Both the position numbers and the translations under genes were made by a program. This document shows positions 17,322 through 27,780 of a stretch of DNA of 38,228 nucleotides, in pieces. The notes beneath the pieces were generated by a model that was given only the letters and a program-made list of their open reading frames with translations, did no database searches and was not told the origin of the DNA. Numbering within the stretch: the first letter of the stretch is position 1; the number at the start of each line of letters is the position of its first letter. This stretch comes from Muribaculaceae bacterium (GTDB lineage Bacteria > Bacteroidota > Bacteroidia > Bacteroidales > Muribaculaceae), in NCBI GenBank assembly GCA_029057985.1, contig JAIDYR010000110.1, positions 1-38,228 of the forward strand, in the 5' to 3' direction.

Positions 17322-17933
17322 TTAATTTCCAAATGGTACGCGATTGATAATGGAGCGTCCGAGCGTTAGCTCGTCGGTAAATTCGAGTTCGTTGCCAATG
17401 CTGATTCCGCGGGCAAGGATAGATACCTTGACTCCGGTCTCAGCGAGACGCCGAAATATGTAAAAGTTGGTAGTGTCTCCTTCGATGGTGGGATTCAGAG
17501 CGAGGATAACTTCCTTTATGTCTTCATTTTTTACCCGTTCTACGAGGGAATCAATCTCAAGATCTGAGGGAGAAATTCCATCAAGAGGTGATATTACACC
17601 TCCCAACACATGATAGAGACCTGAAAATTGTCGTGTCGCTTCAATAGTCAGTACATCCTTTACAGATTCCACTACGCAGACCGTCGCGGGATCGCGTCGC
17701 GGATTGGAGCAAAGTTCACAAACTTCGTTTTCGCTGATATTATGACATTTCTTGCAATATCTGATCTTGCGCCTCATTTCTATGAGAGATTCTCCTATGC
17801 CTACTGCTACATTCTCCTCCTCACGGAGAAGATATAAGGCTAATCGAAGAGCAGTCTTGCCTCCTATTCCCGGAAGCTTGGAAAGTTGCTCTACAGCATT
17901 GTCAAGGAGAGATGAATTATATGATGGATTCAT
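17322..17933 (-). CDS. recR: Recombination mediator RecR
   Basis: RecR works with RecO and RecF to load RecA on gapped DNA. It has the N-terminal helix-hairpin-helix ([17 protein letters not shown], about 19-35), a four-cysteine zinc motif ([16 protein letters not shown], about 57-72), a Toprim domain starting at VCVVESVKD, and the C-terminal [21 protein letters not shown]. Length 203 is normal. Its start codon overlaps the -33 box of the divergent ruvA promoter, so expression of two recombination genes is arranged back to back. Confidence 0.96.
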   Translation of the reverse strand: MNPSYNSSLLDNAVEQLSKLPGIGGKTALRLALYLLREEENVAVGIGESLIEMRRKIRYCKKCHNISENEVCELCSNPRRDPATVCVVESVKDVLTIEATRQFSGLYHVLGGVISPLDGISPSDLEIDSLVERVKNEDIKEVILALNPTIEGDTTNFYIFRRLAETGVKVSILARGISIGNELEFTDELTLGRSIINRVPFGN

Positions 17934-17964
17934 TTGTCAGAAATGAAATTATTCAGTAATTTTG
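17933..17964 (+). promoter_or_regulatory. Promoter of ruvA (and possibly sprA)
   Basis: TTTG at 17933-17936, a 20-nt spacer and TAATTTTG at 17957-17964 match the Bacteroidetes primary promoter. Transcription should start near 17971, giving a leader of about 73 nt that holds a short TTCCGA/TCGGAA hairpin (17983-17997). It overlaps the recR start codon on the other strand. Confidence 0.7.
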
Positions 17965-18043
17965 TACAGAATTAACCTACTATTCCGATTCTCGGAAACA
18001 TGGTTCGGGCAAGGGGAGATGATAATAATAAAATAACGAATAA

Positions 18044-18625
18044 ATGCTGGATTATATTGCAGGCGAAATTGCCGAACTTCAACCTACAGTTGCGATTGTC
18101 GATTGTGGCGGACTTGGCTACGAAATTAATATTACACTGATCGACTATGGGAAACTTCAGAATGAGAAGCGGAAAAAGTTTTATGTCCATGAAGCCATCC
18201 GGGAAGATGCTCATATTTTATTCGGCTTTATTGAAAAGCGCGACAGAGAGCTTTTCAGATTGCTCATCAGCGTCAGTGGCGTAGGAGCGAATACGGCCCG
18301 ACTGATTCTCTCTTCTCTTACGTCAGATCAGCTTTCCGAAGCCATTGCGAGCGGCAATGATAAACTTCTGAAAGGTGTAAAAGGCATCGGAGGCAAGACA
18401 GCTCAGCGAATAATCGTTGATCTTAAGGATAAAATAAATATAGACGTGTCAACGTTAAATATTCAGACGCCTCTATCCGATGACGCCTATAAGGATGCTC
18501 TGGCAGCTCTCGTCATGCTGGGATTCACTCAGGGCCCGAGTCAGAAAGCCTTACAGAAGCTTTTCAGTCAGTATCCCGATCTGACTACTGAGAAAGCAGT
18601 GGCTATGGCGCTGAAGATGCTGTAA
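18044..18625 (+). CDS. ruvA: Holliday junction helicase subunit RuvA
   Basis: RuvA tetramers hold the Holliday junction while RuvB drives branch migration. It has the N-terminal OB-fold ([20 protein letters not shown] to HILFGF), two helix-hairpin-helix motifs ([17 protein letters not shown] and [17 protein letters not shown]), and the flexible C-terminal domain III ([13 protein letters not shown]). Length 193 is normal. sprA follows on the same strand after 133 nt; the ruvA-sprA order is also known from other Bacteroidetes. Confidence 0.97.
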   Translation: MLDYIAGEIAELQPTVAIVDCGGLGYEINITLIDYGKLQNEKRKKFYVHEAIREDAHILFGFIEKRDRELFRLLISVSGVGANTARLILSSLTSDQLSEAIASGNDKLLKGVKGIGGKTAQRIIVDLKDKINIDVSTLNIQTPLSDDAYKDALAALVMLGFTQGPSQKALQKLFSQYPDLTTEKAVAMALKML

Positions 18626-18656
18626 TTTTTAGGTGTGTTTGAGGTGTCATAGTTTA

Positions 18657-18683
18657 TGTTTACGGGGTTAGGATCCGTAAACT
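18657..18683. other. Perfect hairpin in the ruvA-sprA gap
   Basis: Bases 18657-18665 pair with 18675-18683 (9 bp, extendable by one G-T pair), leaving a 7-9 base loop. There is no T run on either side, so it is not a standard terminator. It could shape the sprA leader or weaken read-through from ruvA. Confidence 0.5.
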
Positions 18684-18758
18684 GGGAGACGGGATTTATG
18701 GAGGCAGGATTTTGTGGAAGGTCAGGAGTCCTGATGATTCCTTGAGAATTACTTAACA

Positions 18759-21700
18759 ATGACATCTTTGAGACGATATTCGACATTGATGAGAACTTTC
18801 AAGCCGTTGGCAATGGTGATATTGCTGACGGCTATTATCGTGTCGATTGCCTCAGTCAGTCATAACTCGCGCGGCCAATATAAGAAATCCGAACTCGCTC
18901 CCCCGCCGCCTCCTCCTGTGCAGGGGCAGGCCAATCGTGTCGACAAGGGGAATTTAGGCTCCACGAATATTCCCGACAGTATTATTCTTCCGGCTCCGGT
19001 CAGTCCTACATTACCCCGAGGTTATGCCGACTATCTTGGTCAGGAATATGCAGCCGATCTCACAGATCCGCGAAATATTTCTACCCAAGCCGAGTATGAC
19101 CCAAGCACCGGAATGTATATTCTTCATACCCGACTTGGGGAATCTGATATAATCACTCCTTATATGATGACCCCGGAGGAGTATAATGCTTCTGTCAATC
19201 GAAGGGAGATGTATCAATACTTTCAGCAGCGCAATTCCGTAGCGCAGCAGGAGTCAGAGAAGCAACCTTTCAATATCCTTGACATGAACTTCGCTCTCGG
19301 CCCGCTTGAGAAAGTTTTCGGCCCCGGAGGTATCCGTCTTACTACCCAGGGGTCTATTCAGCTTTCGATGGGTATAAAGAGCAACAAGACTGACAATCCG
19401 GCCCTCTCGCTGAAGTCGCGCCGTAAGACATATTTCGACTTTGACCAGAAGATTCAGGCTACCATCGGCGCATCCGTAGGCGACAAGTTGAAGTTCAATA
19501 TGACATATAATACTGATGCTACATTTGACTTCGACTCCAAGAATCTGAAACTCGCCTATGAGGGTAAGGAGGATGAAATTATAAAGAGTATTGAAGCCGG
19601 CAACGTGTCGATGACCACCGGCTCGTCGCTTATCAGAGGCGGCACTGCATTATTCGGAGCAAAAGCAAAGCTTCAGTTCGGCAAACTCACTATTACCGGC
19701 CTTCTTTCCCAGCAGAATTCAGAATCAAAGACCATCAATACGACCGGCGGCGTGCAGACTACTAAATTCTCCATCCGAGCCGACGAATATGATGCCAACC
19801 GACATTTCTTCCTGTCTCAATACTTCTTTAATAACTACGATACTTTCGCATCCCGGTTGCCTCTTGTCAATTCCGGGATAAGCATTACCCGAATTGAAGT
19901 ATGGGTGACCAATAAGAACTCCAACTATCAGGAGAGCAGAAACTTTGTGGCTTTCATGGACTTGGGAGAAAACACTGATCTTGCGAGCGACTATTGGGTA
20001 CCTAATCATACTCTTGCTATCCCGACCAACAGTTCCAATAACCTGCTTGACGTAATCAAAACTCAATATCCCGAGGCCAGAAATATCAATAGCGTGACAA
20101 GCGCACTCGAGCCCTTGCGTGCTTACGGAATTTCAGGCGGCCGGGATTATGAGAAAGTGGAGAGCGCACGCCTGCTCAAATCCAACGAATATACCCTCAA
20201 CTCCCAGCTTGGATATATCTCGCTTAAGCAGGCTCTTAACTCGGATGAGGTACTGGCAGTAGCTTTCGAATATACTTACAACGGCAAAGTCTACCAAGTC
20301 GGAGAGTTTTCAAGCGACGTAACTCAGACCGATCAGTCGCTCTATCTTAAAATGCTTCGCGCCACGACAATCTCTACGAAGCTTCCGATGTGGAAGCTGA
20401 TGATGAAAAACGTCTATAATCTCGGAGCTTATCAACTTCAACAGAAAAATTTCAAACTGAATATCAAGTACCTTTCGGACACAACGGGTACTGAAATCAC
20501 ATATCTGCCCGTAGGGGATATCTCCAACAAGCCTCTGCTTCAGGTCATGAATCTTGACCGTATTGACTCCAATCAGGAGTCCAATCCCGACGGCTTCTTC
20601 GACTATATAGAAGGATATACCGTCCAGTCACAGAACGGCAGAATAATATTCCCCGTGGCCGAGCCTTTCGGTCATCATCTTGAGCGAAAAATCGGCAATC
20701 AGGCTCTGGCAGCTCCGTATGTGTTTCAGGAATTATATGATTCTACCCTTGTAGTTGCTAAGCAATTCGCCGACAAAGACAAATATTCACTGGTCGGAGA
20801 ATATCAGGCCAGCAATGGCGCTCAGATCCGGTTGAATGCAATGAATGTGCCCCGTGGATCGGTAGTCGTAACGGCAGGAGGTGCGGTCCTCCAGGAGAAT
20901 ACTGACTATACCGTCGACTACTCCATGGGTATCGTCACCATCACCAACCAGAGTATCATCGATTCGGGCACAAATGTCAGTGTGACGCTGGAAAATCAAT
21001 CGATGTTCTCCATGCAGCGGAAGACTCTTCTCGGTCTTGACGCACAGTATCGTTTTTCAAAAGAATTCACACTCGGGGGTACGCTTCTGCATTTCTCCGA
21101 GAAAGCATTGACAGAGAAAGTTAATCTCGGCGACGAGGTCATTAATAATACCATGTGGGGTCTTAATCTATCCTATAATAAAGACTTCATGTGGCTGACC
21201 AATCTTATTAACAAAGTTCCGACGATTAACGCTCAGTCTGCATCTTCCCTAAAACTAAATGCGGAGTTTGCTCAGCTGATTCCTCATAAACAGAAAAGCG
21301 GCTCAAATAAGGGCTCATCTTTTATCGATGATTTCGAATCGACGCAGACAGGCGTCGATCTGCGGTCGCCCTATTCATGGTTTCTTGCGCCGACTCCTTA
21401 TGACGGCGGTGCTGATGCCCTGTTTCCGGAAGCCGCATTATCCAATAATGTGGATTACGGCAAAAACCGCGCTCTTCTGGCATGGTATTATGTCGACCGC
21501 CTCTTCACTCAGAAGAACTCATCCTCTATACCCGGCTATCTGAAAAATGACCTCAAACAACTCTCAAATCCATATGTCCGCGAAGTCAAGGTGACAGAGA
21601 TTTTCCCCAATCGCGAGATTGTTTACGGTGAGCAGAACCTCATCCAGTGTCTTAACTTGAGTTTCTATCCCAAGGAGAGAGGACCGTATAATCTTGACGC

Positions 21701-24700
21701 CGACAACATCGATCCTGACGGCAATCTTCTTTATCCCGAACGCCGCTGGGGTGGGATCATGCGCAAGATGGACAATACAAATTTCGAGAACTCCAATGTT
21801 GAGTACATTCAGTTCTGGATGATGGATCCATTCCTTGACGATGAGAATCCCAACCGTGAAGGAGGCGACCTATACTTCAATTTCGGTGAGATTTCAGAGG
21901 ATATCCTTAAGGATGGAATGAAGAGTTACGAAAATGGTATTCCAATTGATGGAGATACTCAATTCATTACTGAGACTAACTGGGGACGTGTGAGTCGACA
22001 GACCTCTCTGACGTATGCCTTTGAGAATGCCCCCGATGCCCGTCCGAAGCAGGACGTAGGACTCGATGGCCTTCCGAACGATGATGAGTATAACTTCTCT
22101 TCCTATAAGGATTATCTCGACAAGCTACGCACCAAACTTTCTCCGACAAAAATCGCCGAGCTCCAGGAAATTCCCTGGTCGGCTTTCAATGACCCCGCAG
22201 GCGACAACTATCATTTCTTCCGCTCAGACTATTACGACGCCACCCGCGCCTCAATTCTTGAGCGCTATAAGCACTATAATGGCGTCGAGGGCAACTCTCT
22301 TTCCCCCGACCAGAGCAGTAATCCGCAATATCAGTCTTCACGTACAGTGCCTGACGTCGAGGATATTAATCAGGATAATACTCTTAATGAGTACGAACGC
22401 TACTTCCAGTATAAAGTCTCTATCCGTCCGGAAGATCTCGAGGTCGGAAAGAACTATATTGCCGACAAGCAGACTTCATGGGTGAATACCCGGGCCGGCG
22501 AGCAGGAAGTGACGTGGTATCAGTTTAAAATTCCGTTGTCGTCGCCCGACAAGGTTGTAGGAGGAATCAATGACTTCTCCACTATCCGCTTTGCCCGCAT
22601 ATTCATGACAGGTTTCCGTGAGGTGACACATCTCCGGTTCGCAACGCTTGAGCTCGTGCGCGGCGAATGGCGCGATTATCAGTTTAATCTCAACAGCCGT
22701 AATGATTCTCCTGCCGAGGGCGAACTCGACATGTCGGTTGTCAATATCGAGGAGAATGCCGGAAGAGAACCTGTCAACTATGTTCTGCCTCCGGGTGTGG
22801 ATCGTATTCAGGATCCCGGTCAGTCGCAAGCTACCCAGCTTAACGAACAGTCGCTTCAGCTCAAACTCACCGGATTGCAACCCGGTGATGCACGCGGCAT
22901 ATACAAGAATACCCAGCTCGATCTGCGCGTCTATAAACGCCTGCAGATGTGGGTACATTCAGAGGCCTTGATCGGCGATCCTACTAATCTTCAGGATGGC
23001 GACCTGACAGTCTTCATCCGCCTTGGATCTGACGTAAAGAATAACTATTACGAATATGAAGTCCCTCTCGCAATTACTCCCGCAGGGCGCTACAATAACT
23101 TCAATTCTGCCGATCGAGCCAAAGTATGGCCGTTGAGCAACCGTATGGACATTGATCTTTCGGTCCTGACCGACCTTAAGACTCAGCGTAATCATGACAA
23201 ATCGGCCGGAGTAGCCGGAGTAGGCTATGCTCAGCTCTTCACCGGACGTGATCCCAATAATGCGCATAATCAGGTAGCTGTGATGGGTAATCCGTCGCTC
23301 TCCGATGTCAGAGTTATGCTGGTCGGAGTGCGCAACCGTTCGGCTTCGGTGAAGGATGGAATTGTCTGGGTAAACGAAATGAAGGTGACAGATTTCAATG
23401 AAGATGGAGGATGGGCCGCTAAGATCAATGCGAATCTTGCAGTTTCCGATATCGCCAATGTCAACTTCTCTTTCCATAAGGAGACTGATGGCTTCGGAGG
23501 AGTCGATCAAGGACTCGCTTCCCGACGTCTTGACGACTATCAGCAATATAACGTGGCTGTTCAGGGCGACCTTGGTAAACTTCTTCCGGAGAAGGCGAAG
23601 CTTGCCGCTCCTATTTACTACTCAAAATCTCAGGAGACGACCACTCCTAAGTATAATCCTCTTGACCAGGATATCCTTCTCAAGGATGCCCTTGATGCCG
23701 CCGCTACAAAGCAGGAGCGCGATTCTATCAAGAATTATGCCGTCACAAAGAATATTTCGGAGAGTTTCTCCATCTCAAATCTGAGGTTCAACGTGACGTC
23801 AAAGGTGCCCATGCCCTGGGATCCCTCTAACTTTACGCTTGCTTTCTCCTTCACAAAGCAGAAGAATTTTGATCCTACCACGGAGTATCGTTACACCAAC
23901 GATTATCGAGGATCTTTCCAATATTCCTATGCTCCGGTCATCAAGCCTCTCAAACCCTTCGGCTGGATTAAAGGTAAGAGCAAGAATGCTAAATTCCTTC
24001 GTGAATGGCAGATCAACTGGCTATTCAGCAATCTGACATTCCTTACCTCAATGACGAGGTATTATTACGAAGAGCAGACACGAAGTGAGATTGACGTCGA
24101 TTTCCAGTTGCCGGTGCAGGTCAGCAAGAATTTCTATTGGAATCGTCAGCTTTCTCTGAACTGGAATCCAATCCAGAGCCTTCAGCTGAGCTTCAATTCC
24201 AATACAACAGCGCGTATCGAGGAGACACTTGGAGCCGTCAACAAGCGTTTGTTCCCGGATAAATATCGAGATTGGAAAGATACTGTCCTCAGTTCGATAC
24301 GCGGTCTTGGCACTCCCTGGAACTATAACCAGACATTTACCGGCACGTATCGCGCACCTTTCAATAAGATTTCTTTCCTCGACTATCTGACGGGATCGAT
24401 GACTTATACCTCCACTTATCAATGGGATAAGGGGTCGACTATTGATGGCATATATCTCGGTAATTCAATTCAGAACCAGACTACTTGGAACGGCGACGCA
24501 CGTCTTAACTTCGAGACTCTCTTCAACAAGTCGAAGTATCTTCAGAATATCAATAAGCGATTTGCTTCCTCTAATCGGAATTCGAATAAAAAGAATGCCT
24601 CGATGAAGACTCCCAAAGGGAAGAAATTCGAACGAGCCTATACGCTATCGATGGATACTACCACGTTGGTGGAGCATAATCTGAAGACAAAAAAAGTGAA

Positions 24701-26276
24701 GTTTAATGCGACGGCCAATGGCAAGCCTGTCACATTGAAGACCCGCATTATCGACGACAATAAGGTTGAAATCCTGTCAAAGGGAAAGACAAATATCAAG
24801 GTTATTATAACCGAAGATATTAAGGATAAATCGATCAACAAAGTCGCAGACGAGATCGCCCAGCATACGCTGCGCTTCCTGATGATGCCCCGCTCGGCAA
24901 GTTTCAGATTCCGGAATACCCATTCCCTCAATCTTCCGCAATTCTCTCCAAATGTCGGCGATATCTTCGGTCAGTCTACCGCTTATGGCCCGATGACTCC
25001 CGGACTGGATTTCGCGTTCGGCTTCTATGATGAATCTTACGTCAACAAGGCTCTCGAACGCAATTGGCTCCTGACTGATAACAATCAGGTCTCTCCGGCA
25101 GTATGGAACCAGACTAAGGAATTCAATTTCGAACTTACCTTAGAGCCTATCCGCGGACTGAAGATAACCCTGACCTCCAATCTGACTGATTCGCGTACGC
25201 GCCAGGTACAATTTATGTACGAAGGGATGCCGACTGCGCGCACCGGATCTTACACCAGGACTCACGTAGCATTGGCCACTGCGTTGCGCGGCTCCAAAGC
25301 TGAGAATGGATATGCATCACAGGCATTTACGCGATTCCTGGAATACATACCTCAGGTGGCAGCCCGTTATGAAGCTCAGTACAGAGGTATGAATTATCCG
25401 ACAGCAGGCTTTATGGAAGGCAATCCTCTCGGTGGCACTACCTATAATCCTGAAGTCGGAAGCGTAAGTCCGACAAGTTCGGACGTGCTTATCCCGGCAT
25501 TTCTCGCAGCATATAGCGGAGGTAATCCTCAGCGTGCGACTCTGGATCTTTTCCCGGGTCTGTCATCGATGTTACCTAACTGGAAAGTCACTTACGACGG
25601 ATTCCTCCAGATGGGCAATATGAAGAAAATATTCAAATCATTCACCGTCAGTCATGCCTATCAGTGTACGTATCAAATAGGCAATTACGATTCATATCTT
25701 GACTGGCAGGGCGTGAACGGTGATTTTGGTTTCACACTTGATACGCAGACAAATCAGCCTGTGCCTTCGTCGCCATATAATATATCAAGTGTAGCCATCA
25801 CGGAGAAGTTCGCACCTCTCGTAGGAGTGAAGATGACATTCCAGAATGATCTTTCCGTCAATGCCGAGTATAAAGATTCGCGTACGCTAAATCTGAATTC
25901 GTCGGCCGGACAAGTGGTAGAGACCACTTCTCGCCAGCTTACATTGGGAGCCGGATTTAAGATCGCTAACTTCAATAAGATTATCAAGATCGGAAGTTCG
26001 CAAGGTAATGTCAGCAATGACCTTTCGCTTAATCTGGATGTGTCATACGCCAACAACTCCAGCCTTATACGCAGAATCGAGACCGCGTTTACTCAAGCCA
26101 CGCAGGGTACTCGTACGTTCTCGATCAACTTTATGGCAAGCTATATTCTGAGTAAGCGTATAACTCTTAACGCATTTTTCGATCACCAGGTCAATACGCC
26201 TCTGGTCAGCAATACGGCATATCCTACAACTAACTCGAATTACGGAGTTAGTGTCAACGTCTCTCTTGCAAGATAA
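18759..26276 (+). CDS. sprA: SprA, outer-membrane translocon of the type IX secretion system
   Basis: SprA forms the very large beta-barrel pore through which type IX substrates cross the outer membrane. A signal or anchor segment covers about 12-34, then a Pro run (48-53). The first SprA_N-type region follows (about 172-370, with FALGPLEKVFGPGGIRLTTQG, which opens the conserved core). Extensive beta-strand sequence continues to a barrel-type end (GVSVNVSLAR). At 2505 residues it matches the family (about 2400) and the frame is intact. The start may instead be the methionine 10 codons later (18789). It follows ruvA by 133 nt. The two sorting-tail proteins at 11749-16522 are probable cargo. 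A perfect palindromic terminator lies just downstream. Confidence 0.95.
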   Translation: MTSLRRYSTLMRTFKPLAMVILLTAIIVSIASVSHNSRGQYKKSELAPPPPPPVQGQANRVDKGNLGSTNIPDSIILPAPVSPTLPRGYADYLGQEYAADLTDPRNISTQAEYDPSTGMYILHTRLGESDIITPYMMTPEEYNASVNRREMYQYFQQRNSVAQQESEKQPFNILDMNFALGPLEKVFGPGGIRLTTQGSIQLSMGIKSNKTDNPALSLKSRRKTYFDFDQKIQATIGASVGDKLKFNMTYNTDATFDFDSKNLKLAYEGKEDEIIKSIEAGNVSMTTGSSLIRGGTALFGAKAKLQFGKLTITGLLSQQNSESKTINTTGGVQTTKFSIRADEYDANRHFFLSQYFFNNYDTFASRLPLVNSGISITRIEVWVTNKNSNYQESRNFVAFMDLGENTDLASDYWVPNHTLAIPTNSSNNLLDVIKTQYPEARNINSVTSALEPLRAYGISGGRDYEKVESARLLKSNEYTLNSQLGYISLKQALNSDEVLAVAFEYTYNGKVYQVGEFSSDVTQTDQSLYLKMLRATTISTKLPMWKLMMKNVYNLGAYQLQQKNFKLNIKYLSDTTGTEITYLPVGDISNKPLLQVMNLDRIDSNQESNPDGFFDYIEGYTVQSQNGRIIFPVAEPFGHHLERKIGNQALAAPYVFQELYDSTLVVAKQFADKDKYSLVGEYQASNGAQIRLNAMNVPRGSVVVTAGGAVLQENTDYTVDYSMGIVTITNQSIIDSGTNVSVTLENQSMFSMQRKTLLGLDAQYRFSKEFTLGGTLLHFSEKALTEKVNLGDEVINNTMWGLNLSYNKDFMWLTNLINKVPTINAQSASSLKLNAEFAQLIPHKQKSGSNKGSSFIDDFESTQTGVDLRSPYSWFLAPTPYDGGADALFPEAALSNNVDYGKNRALLAWYYVDRLFTQKNSSSIPGYLKNDLKQLSNPYVREVKVTEIFPNREIVYGEQNLIQCLNLSFYPKERGPYNLDADNIDPDGNLLYPERRWGGIMRKMDNTNFENSNVEYIQFWMMDPFLDDENPNREGGDLYFNFGEISEDILKDGMKSYENGIPIDGDTQFITETNWGRVSRQTSLTYAFENAPDARPKQDVGLDGLPNDDEYNFSSYKDYLDKLRTKLSPTKIAELQEIPWSAFNDPAGDNYHFFRSDYYDATRASILERYKHYNGVEGNSLSPDQSSNPQYQSSRTVPDVEDINQDNTLNEYERYFQYKVSIRPEDLEVGKNYIADKQTSWVNTRAGEQEVTWYQFKIPLSSPDKVVGGINDFSTIRFARIFMTGFREVTHLRFATLELVRGEWRDYQFNLNSRNDSPAEGELDMSVVNIEENAGREPVNYVLPPGVDRIQDPGQSQATQLNEQSLQLKLTGLQPGDARGIYKNTQLDLRVYKRLQMWVHSEALIGDPTNLQDGDLTVFIRLGSDVKNNYYEYEVPLAITPAGRYNNFNSADRAKVWPLSNRMDIDLSVLTDLKTQRNHDKSAGVAGVGYAQLFTGRDPNNAHNQVAVMGNPSLSDVRVMLVGVRNRSASVKDGIVWVNEMKVTDFNEDGGWAAKINANLAVSDIANVNFSFHKETDGFGGVDQGLASRRLDDYQQYNVAVQGDLGKLLPEKAKLAAPIYYSKSQETTTPKYNPLDQDILLKDALDAAATKQERDSIKNYAVTKNISESFSISNLRFNVTSKVPMPWDPSNFTLAFSFTKQKNFDPTTEYRYTNDYRGSFQYSYAPVIKPLKPFGWIKGKSKNAKFLREWQINWLFSNLTFLTSMTRYYYEEQTRSEIDVDFQLPVQVSKNFYWNRQLSLNWNPIQSLQLSFNSNTTARIEETLGAVNKRLFPDKYRDWKDTVLSSIRGLGTPWNYNQTFTGTYRAPFNKISFLDYLTGSMTYTSTYQWDKGSTIDGIYLGNSIQNQTTWNGDARLNFETLFNKSKYLQNINKRFASSNRNSNKKNASMKTPKGKKFERAYTLSMDTTTLVEHNLKTKKVKFNATANGKPVTLKTRIIDDNKVEILSKGKTNIKVIITEDIKDKSINKVADEIAQHTLRFLMMPRSASFRFRNTHSLNLPQFSPNVGDIFGQSTAYGPMTPGLDFAFGFYDESYVNKALERNWLLTDNNQVSPAVWNQTKEFNFELTLEPIRGLKITLTSNLTDSRTRQVQFMYEGMPTARTGSYTRTHVALATALRGSKAENGYASQAFTRFLEYIPQVAARYEAQYRGMNYPTAGFMEGNPLGGTTYNPEVGSVSPTSSDVLIPAFLAAYSGGNPQRATLDLFPGLSSMLPNWKVTYDGFLQMGNMKKIFKSFTVSHAYQCTYQIGNYDSYLDWQGVNGDFGFTLDTQTNQPVPSSPYNISSVAITEKFAPLVGVKMTFQNDLSVNAEYKDSRTLNLNSSAGQVVETTSRQLTLGAGFKIANFNKIIKIGSSQGNVSNDLSLNLDVSYANNSSLIRRIETAFTQATQGTRTFSINFMASYILSKRITLNAFFDHQVNTPLVSNTAYPTTNSNYGVSVNVSLAR

Positions 26277-26303
26277 TCTTCTACGGTCGTCAGGACCATG
26301 TCA

Positions 26304-26351
26304 AATAAAAAAGAAATCATCTGAGTCGACTCAGATGATTTCTTTTTTATT
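26304..26351. terminator. Bidirectional terminator between sprA and the ROK kinase gene
   Basis: A perfect 24-bp palindrome (26304-26327 with 26328-26351) has no unpaired centre in the DNA; in RNA a 4-base loop TCGA would form. The arms end in A and T runs, so each strand exits on TTTTTTATT. It sits between converging genes. Confidence 0.9.
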
Positions 26352-26369
26352 AATTTAGTGTGAGTATAT

Positions 26370-27428
26370 TCAGGCTTCTTCAGAAGGGTTTACAACTGTC
26401 GGGATGCTTACGGTAGCCGGAGCGGCCTGCGAAGCGAAATTCTGGCTTGGAACTTCTGCGCGGAATTTTGCTTCCCATCCGAGAGCAGAGGCTCCGAGGA
26501 CAGCCGCGTCACTTTCCTTAAGCTCGGAAAGAATGATTTTTGTCTTGCCCTTGAAAGTAGGGAAGAGAGAAGCTTCGAAAGTTTCGCGGAGAGGACGCAT
26601 CAGGAGATCGCCACTCTTCGCAAGGCCGCCGAAGAGGATTATTGCCTGCGGGCTTGAGAAAGCAACCATATCAGCGAGTGCTTCGCCAAGAATGGTAGCG
26701 GTATATTCAAAGATTTCTTTTGCGAGTTTATCGCCTGCTACGGCTGCGTCATAGACATCCTTGGAAGTTATTGCTTCAATGTCGAGGTTACGGAGCAACG
26801 AAGGATCGGTGCGGATCTCAAGGAATTCACGCGCGGTTCGAGCCACGCCGGTAGCGGAGCAATATGCCTCAAGGCAGCCTGTGCGACCGCAGCCGCAGAC
26901 GCGTCCGTTGTTGCGTTTCATCACAACGTGGCCGAGTTCGCCTGCGAAGCCGTCATGGCCATATACGAGCTGGCCATTGACCACGATGCCGGATCCGACG
27001 CCGGTGCCGAGAGTAATCATGATGAAGTCCTTCATTCCGCGGGCAGCGCCATAGGTCATTTCGCCGAGAGCGGCGGCGTTGGCGTCATTAGTGACAGCTA
27101 CGGGAATGCCGTTGAAAGCCTTGCTTACTTTTTCTGCGATAGGAATTATGCCGTTACCCCAGGGAAGATTGGGCGCGTTCTGGATCTCGCCTGTATAATA
27201 GTTGGCGTTAGGAGCGCCTATGCCGATGCCTTGCAGAAGTCCTTCAGCATCATTAAGACGGAGCAGACGCTCAACCTCAGTATGAAGTTCAGCGATATAA
27301 TCGTCGAAATTGGAATGTTTGCGAGTCTTGATAGAATCACTTGCCACTACATGGCCGCGCGCGTCGACAATGCCAAACACTGTGTTAGTGCCGCCTATAT
27401 CGATGCCGAGTACATACGGTTTGCTCAT
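26370..27428 (-). CDS. ROK-family sugar kinase, probable glucokinase
   Basis: It phosphorylates a hexose, most likely glucose, with ATP in the cytoplasm. The phosphate-binding LGIDIGGTNTVFGIVDA lies at the start. VTNDANAAALGEM carries the catalytic-type Asp, TLGTGVGSGIVV follows, and the ROK signature is GELGHVV followed by the zinc cluster CGCGRTGCLEAYCS. No N-terminal DNA-binding domain is present, so it is an enzyme and not a NagC/XylR-type repressor. The last 35 or so residues are Ala/Pro-rich and poorly conserved. A -7 box lies about 118 bp upstream. The gene diverges from the VOC gene. Confidence 0.9.
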   Translation of the reverse strand: MSKPYVLGIDIGGTNTVFGIVDARGHVVASDSIKTRKHSNFDDYIAELHTEVERLLRLNDAEGLLQGIGIGAPNANYYTGEIQNAPNLPWGNGIIPIAEKVSKAFNGIPVAVTNDANAAALGEMTYGAARGMKDFIMITLGTGVGSGIVVNGQLVYGHDGFAGELGHVVMKRNNGRVCGCGRTGCLEAYCSATGVARTAREFLEIRTDPSLLRNLDIEAITSKDVYDAAVAGDKLAKEIFEYTATILGEALADMVAFSSPQAIILFGGLAKSGDLLMRPLRETFEASLFPTFKGKTKIILSELKESDAAVLGASALGWEAKFRAEVPSQNFASQAAPATVSIPTVVNPSEEA

Positions 27429-27778
27429 TTCTCTGTTAAATTTTTTACAGGTCTGTATATATGTTTGTAATTATCAAGTTTTTCATGCGTATCCGTTGTC
27501 AGTATCAAACCTAAGGATTGGATCCTGCGCACACGTATGTAACTGCAAAGATAAGCAAATTTTTTGAATATCTATGTTTAAATAGAAAAAAACGCACTAA
27601 AATCTCATCTTCCGGCTATATATTGTCAAATATTTAGTTTCTGATAATCTTATTGCCCTTCTTCTGCGTTAGTTAAATATGAAAGAGTGAATAAAGGGAA
27701 TTAGATTATCATAAGTGATAATATTCTGTAGGATTCATTTATATATAATTTATTAAGATTCATTTATATATTATTAAT
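27429..27778. other. AT-rich intergenic region between the ROK kinase and VOC genes
   Basis: This 350-base stretch has no credible gene. It holds a -7 box for the kinase gene (27546-27553, minus), a 7-bp inverted repeat ATTATCA-TAAG-TGATAAT (27705-27722), and a 25-bp-period AT-rich direct repeat just before the VOC start (27732-27780). No -33/-7 pair was found for the plus-strand gene. Confidence 0.6.
27546..27553 (-). promoter_or_regulatory. Probable promoter -7 element for the ROK kinase gene
   Basis: On the minus strand it reads TATCTTTG, a perfect TAnnTTTG, but no TTTG lies at -33. The implied leader is about 110 nt. Confidence 0.5.
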
Positions 27779-27780
27779 AT
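27732..27780. repeat. AT-rich direct repeat before the VOC gene
   Basis: GATTCATTTATATAT occurs at 27732-27746 and again at 27757-27771, each followed by a related AT-rich tail (period 25). The second copy runs up to the start codon. Confidence 0.7.

Noticed and set aside
22476-22958. 160-codon frame antisense to sprA, and neighbouring shadows
   Set aside because: Long GC-balanced genes throw up such frames; sprA is intact across the region.
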